Positions 17,663-25,886 are shown, numbered from the stretch's first letter. The stretch is 47,888 bases of DNA from Thermodesulfobacterium hveragerdense DSM 12571 (GCF_000423845.1 NZ_KE384097.1:57090-104977); one strand, 5' to 3'. Notes: generated from the sequence alone by a model not told the origin. Numbers and translations: made by a program.

Positions 17663-18720
17663 ATAAATTCCCTCAAAGCTGCAGCTACAGCATTCGCCCC
17701 TTGAGTGTTTATGATCTTAAGATAAGTTGGGTCAACATTAGAGTCTATCTCGATCCTATCTTGTAGATTGATCTTTTTGGTTTCAAGTTTAAGTTTTGAA
17801 GTAAAAATCTTTTCTATATCTAAAATTCTTGCTCCTCCTCCTACCAGATATACTACTTCTAAGATTAAATTAAACTTACCTTGTACAAACTCGATGGTGT
17901 ACTGAATTTCTTTTATGATTTCGTTGATATAGTTTTTGTAAATTTCTTTTACCTCTTGAAATTTCTCAAAATTAGAAGGATTAACCATTACCATCTCTAC
18001 CATGTCCTTATCCGGAACCAGCTTTCTTATTTCTTTTTTAAGGTTTTTCAAACCAAGATTAAAAAGTTCTCGGTTGTATACAGGAATGTCTTTGGTAGAA
18101 AAAAGAAGTCTAACCTTACTTTCTCCCCAATCGACGATTAGTTTGGCCTTTTCTTCCCCTTCTAAAAACTCTACAAGGTTGTGAATATTTATAAAATCTG
18201 CATCCATGTTTTTTATGCTAAAATTAAGGCCTTTCAAAAGATTTTCAAACTGTTGAGCTATATCCTTTTTTATAACCAAATAAAGAATCTTATAACTATT
18301 TTGCATAGGGAAGATAAAATAACTGTAATAAACATCATCTAAATTATAGGGAACGTCTTCATTAAGCTTATTTCTTATTTCTTCTTCAGAAGGTATATAT
18401 TGAGATTGAAAAGAATCATATATAAGTACATCATACGAAAGAGAAAGATTAATTTGATTAGAAATTGGTTGAAAAACTTCAAAAATATTTTTTAAATTAG
18501 TGCTTAGATATTGAAAATCGTTGATTATTCCGTTTACGATAACATTCGGATAGGTTTTTCCCTGGATGAAATTAGTAAGGATTATATCGTTTTTATTTAA
18601 AACCACCTCTGCTATTTTGATAGAGTATGTCCCTATATCTACACCTATATAAGCATCTTTTTGAGGTTTTTTAAAAGTTAACAAACTTTTAAGGTTTTTT
18701 AAGTCAAAAATTTTATTCAT
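17659..18720 (-). CDS. pilM: type IV pilus assembly ATPase-fold protein PilM
   Basis: Actin/FtsA-fold cytoplasmic protein that recruits PilN and couples the pilus motor to the periplasmic complex. The N-terminal phosphate-binding segment AYIGVDIGTYSIKIAEV (about 23-39) and the second segment LIVDWGESKVRLLFS (near 194-208) are the FtsA-like motifs, and VYLVGGGARI (near 287-296) is the adenosine motif. Length 353 is normal. It heads pilMNOPQ. No properly spaced Shine-Dalgarno is present and the -10 box ends 9 bases before the ATG, so the mRNA is likely nearly leaderless. Confidence 0.93.
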   Translation of the reverse strand: MNKIFDLKNLKSLLTFKKPQKDAYIGVDIGTYSIKIAEVVLNKNDIILTNFIQGKTYPNVIVNGIINDFQYLSTNLKNIFEVFQPISNQINLSLSYDVLIYDSFQSQYIPSEEEIRNKLNEDVPYNLDDVYYSYFIFPMQNSYKILYLVIKKDIAQQFENLLKGLNFSIKNMDADFINIHNLVEFLEGEEKAKLIVDWGESKVRLLFSTKDIPVYNRELFNLGLKNLKKEIRKLVPDKDMVEMVMVNPSNFEKFQEVKEIYKNYINEIIKEIQYTIEFVQGKFNLILEVVYLVGGGARILDIEKIFTSKLKLETKKINLQDRIEIDSNVDPTYLKIINTQGANAVAAALREFI

Positions 18721-18729
18721 ATCCTTATT

Positions 18730-18757
18730 ATAATATTTTTTTTAAACATAAAGTCAA
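18730..18757 (-). promoter_or_regulatory. promoter of pilMNOPQ-trmFO, probably leaderless
   Basis: On the minus strand TTGACT (18752-18757), 16 bases, TATTAT (18730-18735). An overlapping TATAAT at 18727-18732 would have 19-base spacing. The start codon is at 18720, so initiation is expected within about 0-4 bases of the ATG. Confidence 0.65.
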
Positions 18758-18758
18758 G

Positions 18759-19421
18759 TTATAATGCCAATTTTTTACAAAAATCATTCAGTTCTTTTTC
18801 AAACTTTTCGATCACTTTTATCAACCAAAATTTCAACTCTTTTTTAGCCTTTTCTAAATAACTGTTTATTTCTTTTTTCCATATTTTTTTTAATCTCTTG
18901 TTTTTTTCTTTTATTTTTTTAAAGATATAAATCGGACCTGCTAAAGTAGAGACCGCAGGAATAGCTTTTAAAACTAAAGTTTCAGGGACTGAAGCTATAG
19001 CGATTATCCCTCCAGCACTAACAACTACACCTGGTGCTACAGTAATAGTTTTTTCTACTATGGTCTCTTCCTCTTTCAATTTAAGTAGAGAAGGATTATA
19101 CCTGTTTTCTTTAACTAAAGCCCAATCCTTTATTTTTTCTCTTAAGTTTTCTTTAGAAAAGGCATACTGAACGTCTGAGCCTTTTGTTCTAATTTGTTCT
19201 AACACCTCTTTCATAAGATAATTAAGTACTGTATCCAGTAAAACCTCAGACCTTTCTCTCAGAAGTTTTCTCGGATAATGTTTGACAAACTCCTTTAAAA
19301 AAAACATGTCTAAATCTTTATCTAAAAAATAAAAAAGTTCATTTTTAATCAACTCGATTTCTTTATCTATGTCTTTATCAAGCTGACTTTCTATGTTTTT
19401 TATAGTCTCTTTCTTTAACAT
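18759..19421 (-). CDS. hypothetical membrane-hairpin protein, partner of the dynamin-like GTPase
   Basis: I recognise no family. The 220 residues are mostly charged helix (Lys/Glu-rich, about 1-115 and 167-220) around one long Gly/Ala/Val-rich hydrophobic block (about 127-166, including VVSAGGIIAIASV and PAVSTLAGPIYIF), which could cross or dip into the membrane as a hairpin. This layout resembles the C-terminal membrane part of bacterial dynamin-like proteins, which the upstream gene seems to lack. Its start overlaps the GTPase stop by 7 bases, so the products are likely made together. Function is inferred from context only. Confidence 0.8.
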   Translation of the reverse strand: MLKKETIKNIESQLDKDIDKEIELIKNELFYFLDKDLDMFFLKEFVKHYPRKLLRERSEVLLDTVLNYLMKEVLEQIRTKGSDVQYAFSKENLREKIKDWALVKENRYNPSLLKLKEEETIVEKTITVAPGVVVSAGGIIAIASVPETLVLKAIPAVSTLAGPIYIFKKIKEKNKRLKKIWKKEINSYLEKAKKELKFWLIKVIEKFEKELNDFCKKLAL

Positions 19422-21418
19422 ATAAGAGCACTCTTTAAATTATCGATTTTTTTAATCTCACCTTCGATCAAGTTAATGTTCTTTTCTAACATAAGAATTT
19501 CATAATCTATAAGTTCGTTTGATTTTAACTCTTGTCTTAATTTTTCCAAACCCCTTCTCTTTTCTTCTAAAATTAAAGTAATCCTTTTTTTATAAAAATC
19601 AAAAGCACTGTAAAACTCTTCTCTCAATTTCTCGATGATTTCCACAAAATTTTCTATCAGATTGTTTTTCAAAGTCTTAAAAAACATATTTTCATCTAAC
19701 ACCTCTTTAGTACCTATAACCGTCTTTTTTGTACGCCCAGATTTAAACCATTTCCAAGGTTTAAGAAAATTCCAATTCTCAAATAGATCTTCTATCCTTT
19801 CTTCTACGATTTCTTCCCTTTTTACCACTCTCTTTTTACAGCTCTCTTCTATGGCCTTAAAATCTATTTTGGGTAAATTTATGTTATATTCCTCTTTAAA
19901 CTGTTCTCCTATTTGTTTAAGCTTTTCTTTAAAAAATTCAGTAATTTTTTGCAGGTTTTCTCTCACTATCTGGTCTAAATCATTTTCAGCATCTCGATAA
20001 TACTTTCTCAATTCTTCTAAATCGGAACTTTTTAAAAAAAATTCATAGTAATTAAACTTAAACTCATTTAAAGTAGTCTCTACAGGAGAATGAACCCCTC
20101 TAAAAATGGTCATAGCTTCTTCCAAAACTAAATAACAGTAAGCTTCTAACTTCTTCAAACCCTCCTGTCTTCTTTCTATCTCTTTTAAAAACTCCTCTCG
20201 ATCTTTTTTCTGACTTTGAAGTAAAGCGATCGTTTCTTGATAATGGTTTATCTGTTCTTTATAACCATCTTTAATAGTCTCTAAAACCTCGGTTAAAATA
20301 GAAAAGGGTGCTTCAACCAAAAATCTTTCAAGGTTAGGAAGTAGTTGTTTAAAACCAGAAAACTCTAAAAAAGCTTCTTTTTCATCTAATCCTTCTTCGT
20401 CTGCCAAATCCTGAAAATAAACTACCCATTTTCTTTTACTCTTATCTTTTTTTATTTCAGCTAAAGGTTTCCCCTTATTTAGCTCTTCATAAATAAGCTT
20501 CAGAACACTATCTACCGCAAAAATCCTGTCAGACGAAATAATAGAACCATAAATACGCTTAGCCTCATCTAACAATCTCTCTTTTTCTTCATGAAAAACC
20601 GCAGCATGGGTTAAAACTAAAAACAGTACATCTTTACTTTTCTTAGTAATAACCGAAGAAACAAACCTTTTGAAAGACTCAGATTCCACCGGTTTAATAG
20701 GGTGGATAAAAAGGACAGCGTTAGCTTTATCCAAAAAAGAAAAAGAAATATCGTATACCCCTCCTACCGCGTTAACCCCTGGCATGTCAACAAAACGTAA
20801 CTCGTCAAAATCCCAATCAAAGGGATATCCAAGCTCTATCCTTATCGGGATTTTATCTTTACTACGATCCATAGCATATTGTTCCAGTTTATACTTGACC
20901 TCCTTAAGTCTTTCCATTCCTGACTTTTCTTCTAAGTACTTTATAAAGTCATCGTCTATCAGAGGAACCTTATCGTGTTCTAAAATATAAAGATCTATCA
21001 AGGTTACCGGAATATCCCTGTATTCTTCAGGAATAGAGGCAATCGACTTAAGTCTCTCTCTAAAAATCTCTTTTGATTCTTCTTCAAAAAGTTCTACCCT
21101 ACCTGAGGCGTAAGTAACTCTTAAAAAAGGTTTTTTAGCATAAAAAATTTCGATAAGTGCACTGGTAGCCTGTAAAACATCGGTAGGAAGTATCTCTTCT
21201 TTTATTAAACTATTTATAAAACTTGATTTTCCTGCCTTTACCTCGCCGGCTACCGCCACCAAAAATTGACTGTTCTTTAAGTTTTCCACCTTTTTGGAAA
21301 GACTTTCAAGATCTACTCCATCGTTAACCTCTCCCCTTAAAGATTTGTAGATCTCAAAAGCTTCTATAACCTGTTGTTTATAAAATTTATAATCTGTAAA
21401 ACCTAAACGAGTAAACAT
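19415..21418 (-). CDS. dynamin-family large GTPase
   Basis: Bacterial dynamin-like protein of 667 residues; the family binds GTP and remodels or tethers membranes. G1 P-loop GEVKAGKSS is at 58-66, a G2-like LPTDVLQATS at 78-86 and G3 DMPG at 211-214. The expected G4 (T/N-K-x-D) position reads LVLTHAAVF (268-275) and is degenerate. Long coiled coils cover about 380-430, 465-510 and 585-665. A Trp/Phe/Lys/Arg-rich patch (WNFLKPWKWFKSGR, 549-562) could be a membrane-contact paddle. No transmembrane helix is seen. A Shine-Dalgarno GAGGT precedes the ATG. It is 19 bases after the sensor gene and overlaps the membrane-hairpin gene. Confidence 0.88.
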   Translation of the reverse strand: MFTRLGFTDYKFYKQQVIEAFEIYKSLRGEVNDGVDLESLSKKVENLKNSQFLVAVAGEVKAGKSSFINSLIKEEILPTDVLQATSALIEIFYAKKPFLRVTYASGRVELFEEESKEIFRERLKSIASIPEEYRDIPVTLIDLYILEHDKVPLIDDDFIKYLEEKSGMERLKEVKYKLEQYAMDRSKDKIPIRIELGYPFDWDFDELRFVDMPGVNAVGGVYDISFSFLDKANAVLFIHPIKPVESESFKRFVSSVITKKSKDVLFLVLTHAAVFHEEKERLLDEAKRIYGSIISSDRIFAVDSVLKLIYEELNKGKPLAEIKKDKSKRKWVVYFQDLADEEGLDEKEAFLEFSGFKQLLPNLERFLVEAPFSILTEVLETIKDGYKEQINHYQETIALLQSQKKDREEFLKEIERRQEGLKKLEAYCYLVLEEAMTIFRGVHSPVETTLNEFKFNYYEFFLKSSDLEELRKYYRDAENDLDQIVRENLQKITEFFKEKLKQIGEQFKEEYNINLPKIDFKAIEESCKKRVVKREEIVEERIEDLFENWNFLKPWKWFKSGRTKKTVIGTKEVLDENMFFKTLKNNLIENFVEIIEKLREEFYSAFDFYKKRITLILEEKRRGLEKLRQELKSNELIDYEILMLEKNINLIEGEIKKIDNLKSALIC

Positions 21419-21437
21419 CTTTCATTACCTCTTTATT

Positions 21438-23093
21438 CTATAAAGTTTTTATTTTAGAGTAATGCTCTCTCAACTCCTCTAAAAGAAGCTTTAGTCTTCT
21501 TGCTATACCTCTAAGCTGAACCTGTAATTTTTCTACCTTTATAGAATCTTCCTGATTATGAGCAACAATAAGGTCTTTACCTACATTATGAAGGTTTTTC
21601 AAAAGACTTTCAAACTCATCAAAGTCAAAATCTTGCACCATCTGTCTTAACCTTTGACCTTCTTCAGAATAATACCACTTTCCGATAGGAAAGGCCTGAT
21701 AATCTCCCCATCTTTCTGGGTCAAGTCTATCTATACCTTTTATATGAGCCTGCAAACGTAACATATAGCGGTCTATATCCTTTTCGAAAAGTTCAAACAA
21801 CATTTCTTCCATCTTCTTGGTTTTTACTGTAGAAGCTATGGTTTTCATATAAGAAGAAATAAGCAAGGTTTCATAAGCATTCTCGCTCATCTTATCCATA
21901 AGTTGACTGATCTCGTTTGAAACTTGGGTAATTTCTTCAAAAGCCTCGTTAATACTTTCAGAGGTTTTAAGACCTTTGTCTAAATCTTCTGCTATTTCTA
22001 ATATCTTAGCATTTAAGCCTTCAAGCAACCCTAATATCTTTACTAAAATCTCTGGTTGTTCTTGACTCTCTACATGTTTTAACTTTTCTATCTGGGTTAA
22101 TATTTCTTTAGCAATGTTATTGATAGCACTGGTGTTCCTTGAAATAGAACCCACAGTCAAAGCAAAATCCTCAGATATTATAGAGGTCTGTGCTACCTGC
22201 AAATTCTGGAACTTGATTTTCTCATTAACGTTGTCTACCAATCTAAAAACGTTATCCACCTGGTCTACCAATTTTACTGAATAATCAAGGGTTTTAGAAG
22301 TAAAGTTTTTCATATACTCTAACACTTTTTCTACTGCTTTAGACAATCTTCCTATCATGTCCTCTCTTTCTTTGAAAGCTGTTGGAACTTCAACCGTAAG
22401 GTCTCCCTCTGCTATTTTATCCAAAACTCTTACTACAGACTCCAAAGGCTGATGGGCTATTTTTATATAGGTAAAATATACAGCTAATGCTGCAGTTATA
22501 ATACCTCCTAAACCTAAAAATATATATACCAGTGTTACCAGTTTAGTTTCAGAAAATATATACTCTACAGGAACAACAATACTTATAACTCCTATTACTT
22601 CTTTTTCTCCTACATTATAATGACATCTTAAACACTCTATGTTAGACTTAATCGGAAAAACTCCTCTCAACTCAAAACCTTCCCTTACTATTACCTCATT
22701 TCCTTCTTTTAAGACCTTTCTTTCTAACTCATCTTTCGCATAGTATTGAGGAGATTCTTTGCCATATAACTCGTCTATTTTTTCGTTTCTTATAATCCTA
22801 ACATTAGGTTGTTGTCTTAAAAATTCTTCTCTAATAATTTTATAGTTTTGCCTTTTATCCCCTACCATTTTATCAAGAAGCGGTCCATGTTTAATGATTG
22901 CATTAGATACTATTTCATATTTTTCTTTTAAAGATTGTTTAGCATGTTTTAAACCAAAAAAATAGTTAGCATAAGAAGTAACGATGATGGTTAAAATTAT
23001 CAACACAGAAAAACAAACTACAATAATAGGAATAATCTTTTGATGTAACTCTAATTTTTTATTTAAATTGCTGAACCAACCTTGAGAAGACAT
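21438..23093 (-). CDS. membrane c-haem sensor with HAMP and CZB-like domains
   Basis: Predicted inner-membrane signal protein of 551 residues. TM1 is at about 19-41. A periplasmic DUF3365/Tll0287-like domain carries one c-haem site, CLRCH, at 154-158. TM2 is at about 184-211, a HAMP domain at about 206-258, then a long helical segment, and a C-terminal chemoreceptor-zinc-binding-like domain at about 435-515. The helical segment lacks the conserved chemoreceptor hairpin tip, so CheA/CheW coupling is unlikely. In the CZB motif the zinc Cys seems to be Phe 468 (FPIGKWYY) and one expected His is Gly 505. It lies 15 bases after bacteriohemerythrin and before the GTPase. Signal output is unknown. 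Confidence 0.82.
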   Translation of the reverse strand: MSSQGWFSNLNKKLELHQKIIPIIVVCFSVLIILTIIVTSYANYFFGLKHAKQSLKEKYEIVSNAIIKHGPLLDKMVGDKRQNYKIIREEFLRQQPNVRIIRNEKIDELYGKESPQYYAKDELERKVLKEGNEVIVREGFELRGVFPIKSNIECLRCHYNVGEKEVIGVISIVVPVEYIFSETKLVTLVYIFLGLGGIITAALAVYFTYIKIAHQPLESVVRVLDKIAEGDLTVEVPTAFKEREDMIGRLSKAVEKVLEYMKNFTSKTLDYSVKLVDQVDNVFRLVDNVNEKIKFQNLQVAQTSIISEDFALTVGSISRNTSAINNIAKEILTQIEKLKHVESQEQPEILVKILGLLEGLNAKILEIAEDLDKGLKTSESINEAFEEITQVSNEISQLMDKMSENAYETLLISSYMKTIASTVKTKKMEEMLFELFEKDIDRYMLRLQAHIKGIDRLDPERWGDYQAFPIGKWYYSEEGQRLRQMVQDFDFDEFESLLKNLHNVGKDLIVAHNQEDSIKVEKLQVQLRGIARRLKLLLEELREHYSKIKTL

Positions 23094-23108
23094 GTCAAAC
23101 CTCCCCTT

Positions 23109-23507
23109 TTATTGACTATTTATCTTTCCAGCTAAAAAATTTCCATATTTTTTATCATGAACCAAAAGATGGTTAACCCACCAATTTTTCAAATGTTTTA
23201 AAACCTCAGAAAAATTAATTTCTTCCTGATCGATTAACTCTTTAAAAGATCTTTCAAAACCTTCGTGTTCCTCTTTATGCTTCTCTATTTCAGGATAACC
23301 ATACCTTTCTAAAATTTCTTCCTCAAATTTAAAATGGGTTTCAAAGTAGTTTTTAAGCGTATTTATCGAATTTATCAAAAGTTTTTTGTCTACCTTAAGT
23401 CTTACCGCCTCATATAAAGCATTAACCATGTTAAACATCTTTTTATGTTGTTGATCAATCTCTTTAATACCTGTAAGAAAATTATCATTCCATTCTAAAA
23501 AAGGCAC
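23109..23507 (-). CDS. bacteriohemerythrin
   Basis: Small cytoplasmic four-helix protein with a non-haem di-iron centre that reversibly binds O2 (or NO). All ligands are present: His21 (IDQQH), His58 and Glu62 (HFKFEE), His77 and His81 (HKEEH), and His113 and Asp118 (HLLVHD). Length 132 is typical. The start is GTG at 23507 with a Shine-Dalgarno GGAGG. It is the first gene of the operon that continues into the haem sensor and dynamin-like GTPase, which suggests oxygen or NO supply/sensing for that system in this anaerobe. Confidence 0.95.
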   Translation of the reverse strand: MPFLEWNDNFLTGIKEIDQQHKKMFNMVNALYEAVRLKVDKKLLINSINTLKNYFETHFKFEEEILERYGYPEIEKHKEEHEGFERSFKELIDQEEINFSEVLKHLKNWWVNHLLVHDKKYGNFLAGKINSQ

Positions 23508-23525
23508 AGTTTTGCCTCCAATTGA

Positions 23526-23545
23526 TATCTAACAATTATTAGATA
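23526..23545. promoter_or_regulatory. inverted repeat upstream of bacteriohemerythrin
   Basis: TATCTAA (23526-23532), 6 bases, TTAGATA (23539-23545): a perfect 7-bp inverted repeat. It sits 18 bases before the GTG start and about where the minus-strand -10 box would be, downstream of a TTGACA -35 candidate near 23562-23567. Likely an operator; the regulator is unknown. Confidence 0.5.
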
Positions 23546-23628
23546 ATCTTTTTAACAAATTTGTCAAACTCAAAAAAAACAAAAAATTGTATTTTTAATA
23601 AAATTTTAGAGGCTTTATCTAAAAATTA

Positions 23629-23657
23629 TTGACATTTTTCAAAAATTTTTTTATAAT
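23629..23657 (+). promoter_or_regulatory. consensus sigma-70 promoter, probably leaderless
   Basis: TTGACA (23629-23634), 17 bases, TATAAT (23652-23657): perfect consensus boxes with ideal spacing. The start codon of the repeat-protein gene is at 23667, only 9 bases after the -10, with no Shine-Dalgarno and no alternative Met within the signal peptide. Confidence 0.85.
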
Positions 23658-23666
23658 TTTAAAATC

Positions 23667-25112
23667 ATGTCTAAAATATTAAAGACATTTTTTTTAATAC
23701 TTATTTTTTTGTCTATATATTCTCATCTTTATGCCTATAAAGACTCCCAGGAAAAACGGTTTAATCTTTGGCCGATTTTTTTCTTTTCCCAAAATTATGA
23801 ACTAAATTCTACCAGGGTTGAAGCCTTAGGTCCCTTATATCAAAAAACATCTTTTTCTAAAGAAAATGCTACTTCTATAAGACCTATTACTTCTAAAGTT
23901 GTCACATCAGAAGGTAAAAAGATCTTTTTTATATCTCCTTTAGGAATTTATCAGTCTGATTCCCAAAGTTCTACCTTAAAAATAGTTCCTATAATCAACA
24001 AAACTTGGTATAAGCACTCTCCAGAAGAGCCCGAAGAAAGACAATTTACTTTTTTCCCTTTTTTTACGGGTAAAACCGCTTCGAACGAAACCTATGGAGG
24101 CTTTTTTCCTTTTTATGGAAAAATCAAAAATCGGTTTGGTGCTGAAGAAATAACCTTCTTTATATGGCCTCTTTACAGTAAAACTAAATATGAAGAATAT
24201 ACAGCCTACAACATCCTATGGCCTTTTATAAGAACTGTATCTGCTAACCAAGAAAAAAACCGAGCTCTTTACCAAGGCTTTAAAATCTGGCCTTTTTATG
24301 GAAACTTCAGAGAAGAGGAACAGGAACGCAAGTTTATCCTATGGCCTTTTTATATAAAAGAAACCATCCATTCTTCAGAAGAAGATTCTTCAGAAAAACT
24401 GATAATCTTTCCTTTTTATATTCGCGAAAAAAACGAGGACTTCAAAAAAAAGATAATACTTTGGCCATTTTTTCAAAAAATCACCACCCCAGACAACTCA
24501 TACTCTCAGTTAGATGCACCATGGCCATTTTTCAGAAAAATTCAAGGTAAAGAAATAGAAGGAAAACGTTTTTGGCCTTTGTACGGTTATGTCAAAAAAG
24601 AAGACACCTTTGATTCTTTTGTTTTATGGCCTCTCTATTTTTATCAAAAAACTTACATATCTTATAAAGGAAAAAACTATCATGAAGAGATACATCGTTT
24701 CTTAATTCTTTCTAAAGCTCAAAAAACGTGGGAAGGTAACCAAACAGTTGCCAGAGAGTTTAAGATCTGGCCTCTTTTTCATACTATTTCTCAAGGTTCA
24801 CCTGAGGTCAAAATCTGGTATTTTCCAACGATTTTACCTATTTTTGACGAAGGGTTAGAAAGAAACTATGGTCCACTTTTAAAACTGATGGAATACTACA
24901 AAAAAGAAGAATATGTTATTTTTAAGATACTATGGGGTCTTTATAGATATGAAAGATATAAAACTAGAAAAGTACAGGAAATAGGCCCTATCTTAAGGAT
25001 AGTAGATGGTGAGAAGACAGGTTATGTAGAAATTTTAGAAGGACTTTTTGGAATAGGTCAAAAAGACGGTTCAGCTGTTCTCAAAATATTTTATATTCCA
25101 ATTAAAGAGTAA
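23667..25112 (+). CDS. secreted WPF/WPLY-repeat protein, unknown function
   Basis: I recognise no family. It has an N-terminal signal peptide (about 1-23, ending SHLYA). The mature protein, about 458 residues, holds some 11 W-P-[FLI]-[FY] units (LWPIFF, IWPLYS, LWPFIR, IWPFYG, LWPFYI, LWPFFQ, PWPFFR, FWPLYG, LWPLYF, IWPLFH) plus FPFF, FPFY and GPLY variants, spaced roughly 20-45 residues. Each is usually preceded by a hydrophobic strand and followed by a charged turn. Such alternation suggests a repeated beta structure, perhaps an outer-membrane barrel or surface protein; this is inference. It has no cysteine. It is transcribed from a consensus promoter with coaD 39 bases downstream. Confidence 0.85.
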   Translation: MSKILKTFFLILIFLSIYSHLYAYKDSQEKRFNLWPIFFFSQNYELNSTRVEALGPLYQKTSFSKENATSIRPITSKVVTSEGKKIFFISPLGIYQSDSQSSTLKIVPIINKTWYKHSPEEPEERQFTFFPFFTGKTASNETYGGFFPFYGKIKNRFGAEEITFFIWPLYSKTKYEEYTAYNILWPFIRTVSANQEKNRALYQGFKIWPFYGNFREEEQERKFILWPFYIKETIHSSEEDSSEKLIIFPFYIREKNEDFKKKIILWPFFQKITTPDNSYSQLDAPWPFFRKIQGKEIEGKRFWPLYGYVKKEDTFDSFVLWPLYFYQKTYISYKGKNYHEEIHRFLILSKAQKTWEGNQTVAREFKIWPLFHTISQGSPEVKIWYFPTILPIFDEGLERNYGPLLKLMEYYKKEEYVIFKILWGLYRYERYKTRKVQEIGPILRIVDGEKTGYVEILEGLFGIGQKDGSAVLKIFYIPIKE

Positions 25113-25151
25113 ACACCCAACACATTTAAAAGTCAAAAAAAGGAGGCATTG

Positions 25152-25655
25152 ATGAGTTGTCCTAAGGTAGTTATTTATCCTGGAACTTTTGACCCTATTA
25201 CCAATGGACACTTAGACATAATAAACAGGGCTTTAAAGCTTTTTGACAAGGTAATTGTGGCAATAGGTGAAAATCCAGCCAAAAAACCCCTTTTTTCTAT
25301 AGAAGAGAGGTTGATGATGGTGGAGGAAGCAGTCAAAGAACTTCCAGAAGGACATCGAGTAGAAGTGGAAACCTTTTCTGGATTGTTGGTAGAGTTTGCT
25401 AAAGCTAAAAACGCATGTGCCATTATCAGAGGTCTAAGGGCAGTTTCTGATTTTGAATATGAAATGCAATTAGCCTTGATGAACAGGAAACTTTCTAACA
25501 GCATTGACACCATTTTCCTTTTATCAAGCCTTAAATGGATCTTTTTAAGCTCTTCTATAGTAAAGGAGGCTGCAAGATTAGGTGGAAAAGTAGAAGATTT
25601 AGTTCCTAAGATAGTTTTTGAAAAACTGAAAGAAAAGTTCCCTCTGGGGCTTTAA
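25152..25655 (+). CDS. coaD: pantetheine-phosphate adenylyltransferase
   Basis: Fourth step of coenzyme A synthesis: 4'-phosphopantetheine plus ATP gives dephospho-CoA. Nucleotidyltransferase motif PGTFDPITNGHLDI with (T/H)xGH is at about 10-23. RGLRAVSDFEYEMQLALMNR is near 90-110. The second ATP motif LSSSIVKE (ISSTxVR equivalent) is near 134-141. Length 167 is normal. The ATG at 25152 is used, 5 bases after AGGAGG; a TTG directly before it is less likely. It lies behind the WPF-repeat gene. Its stop codon lies inside an inverted repeat that terminates the opposite strand. Confidence 0.96.
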   Translation: MSCPKVVIYPGTFDPITNGHLDIINRALKLFDKVIVAIGENPAKKPLFSIEERLMMVEEAVKELPEGHRVEVETFSGLLVEFAKAKNACAIIRGLRAVSDFEYEMQLALMNRKLSNSIDTIFLLSSLKWIFLSSSIVKEAARLGGKVEDLVPKIVFEKLKEKFPLGL

Positions 25656-25670
25656 AGCCCTCAGAGGGAA
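25638..25670 (-). terminator. terminator of the dsrN-ferredoxin unit, overlapping the coaD end
   Basis: Inverted repeat with arms TTCCCTCTG and CAGAGGGAA around an inner GGGCTTTAAAGCCC with a one-base bulge. On the minus strand a T-rich run follows (toward 25625), fitting a terminator for the ferredoxin gene 14 bases upstream. The plus strand has no T-tract. The coaD stop (25653-25655) lies in the hairpin centre. Confidence 0.7.
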
Positions 25671-25684
25671 ACAGTCTAAAACAA

Positions 25685-25873
25685 CTAAATTTCTTTAACA
25701 GTGATAGAACCTGTTGGGCATACCTCCACACAGGTCATGCAACCAAGACAATCCTCTGCTCTTGAAATGACAGGTTTCCCATCATCTCCTTTGTCATAAA
25801 CCTGAGCAGGACAAGATTCAATGCAGGTCCCACAACCATCACAAGTGTCATAATTCACGGTAATTTCAAACAT
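25685..25873 (-). CDS. 2[4Fe-4S] ferredoxin
   Basis: Small electron carrier of 62 residues. Two complete cluster motifs are visible: CDGCGTCIESCP (from residue 11) and CLGCMTCVEVCP (from about 42). Strong Shine-Dalgarno AAAGGAGG. It is 13 bases after the dsrN-type gene and probably co-transcribed. It could serve as a low-potential donor for sulfur metabolism, but the partner is not shown by the sequence. Confidence 0.95.
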   Translation of the reverse strand: MFEITVNYDTCDGCGTCIESCPAQVYDKGDDGKPVISRAEDCLGCMTCVEVCPTGSITVKEI

Positions 25874-25886
25874 GTTGCACCTCCTT

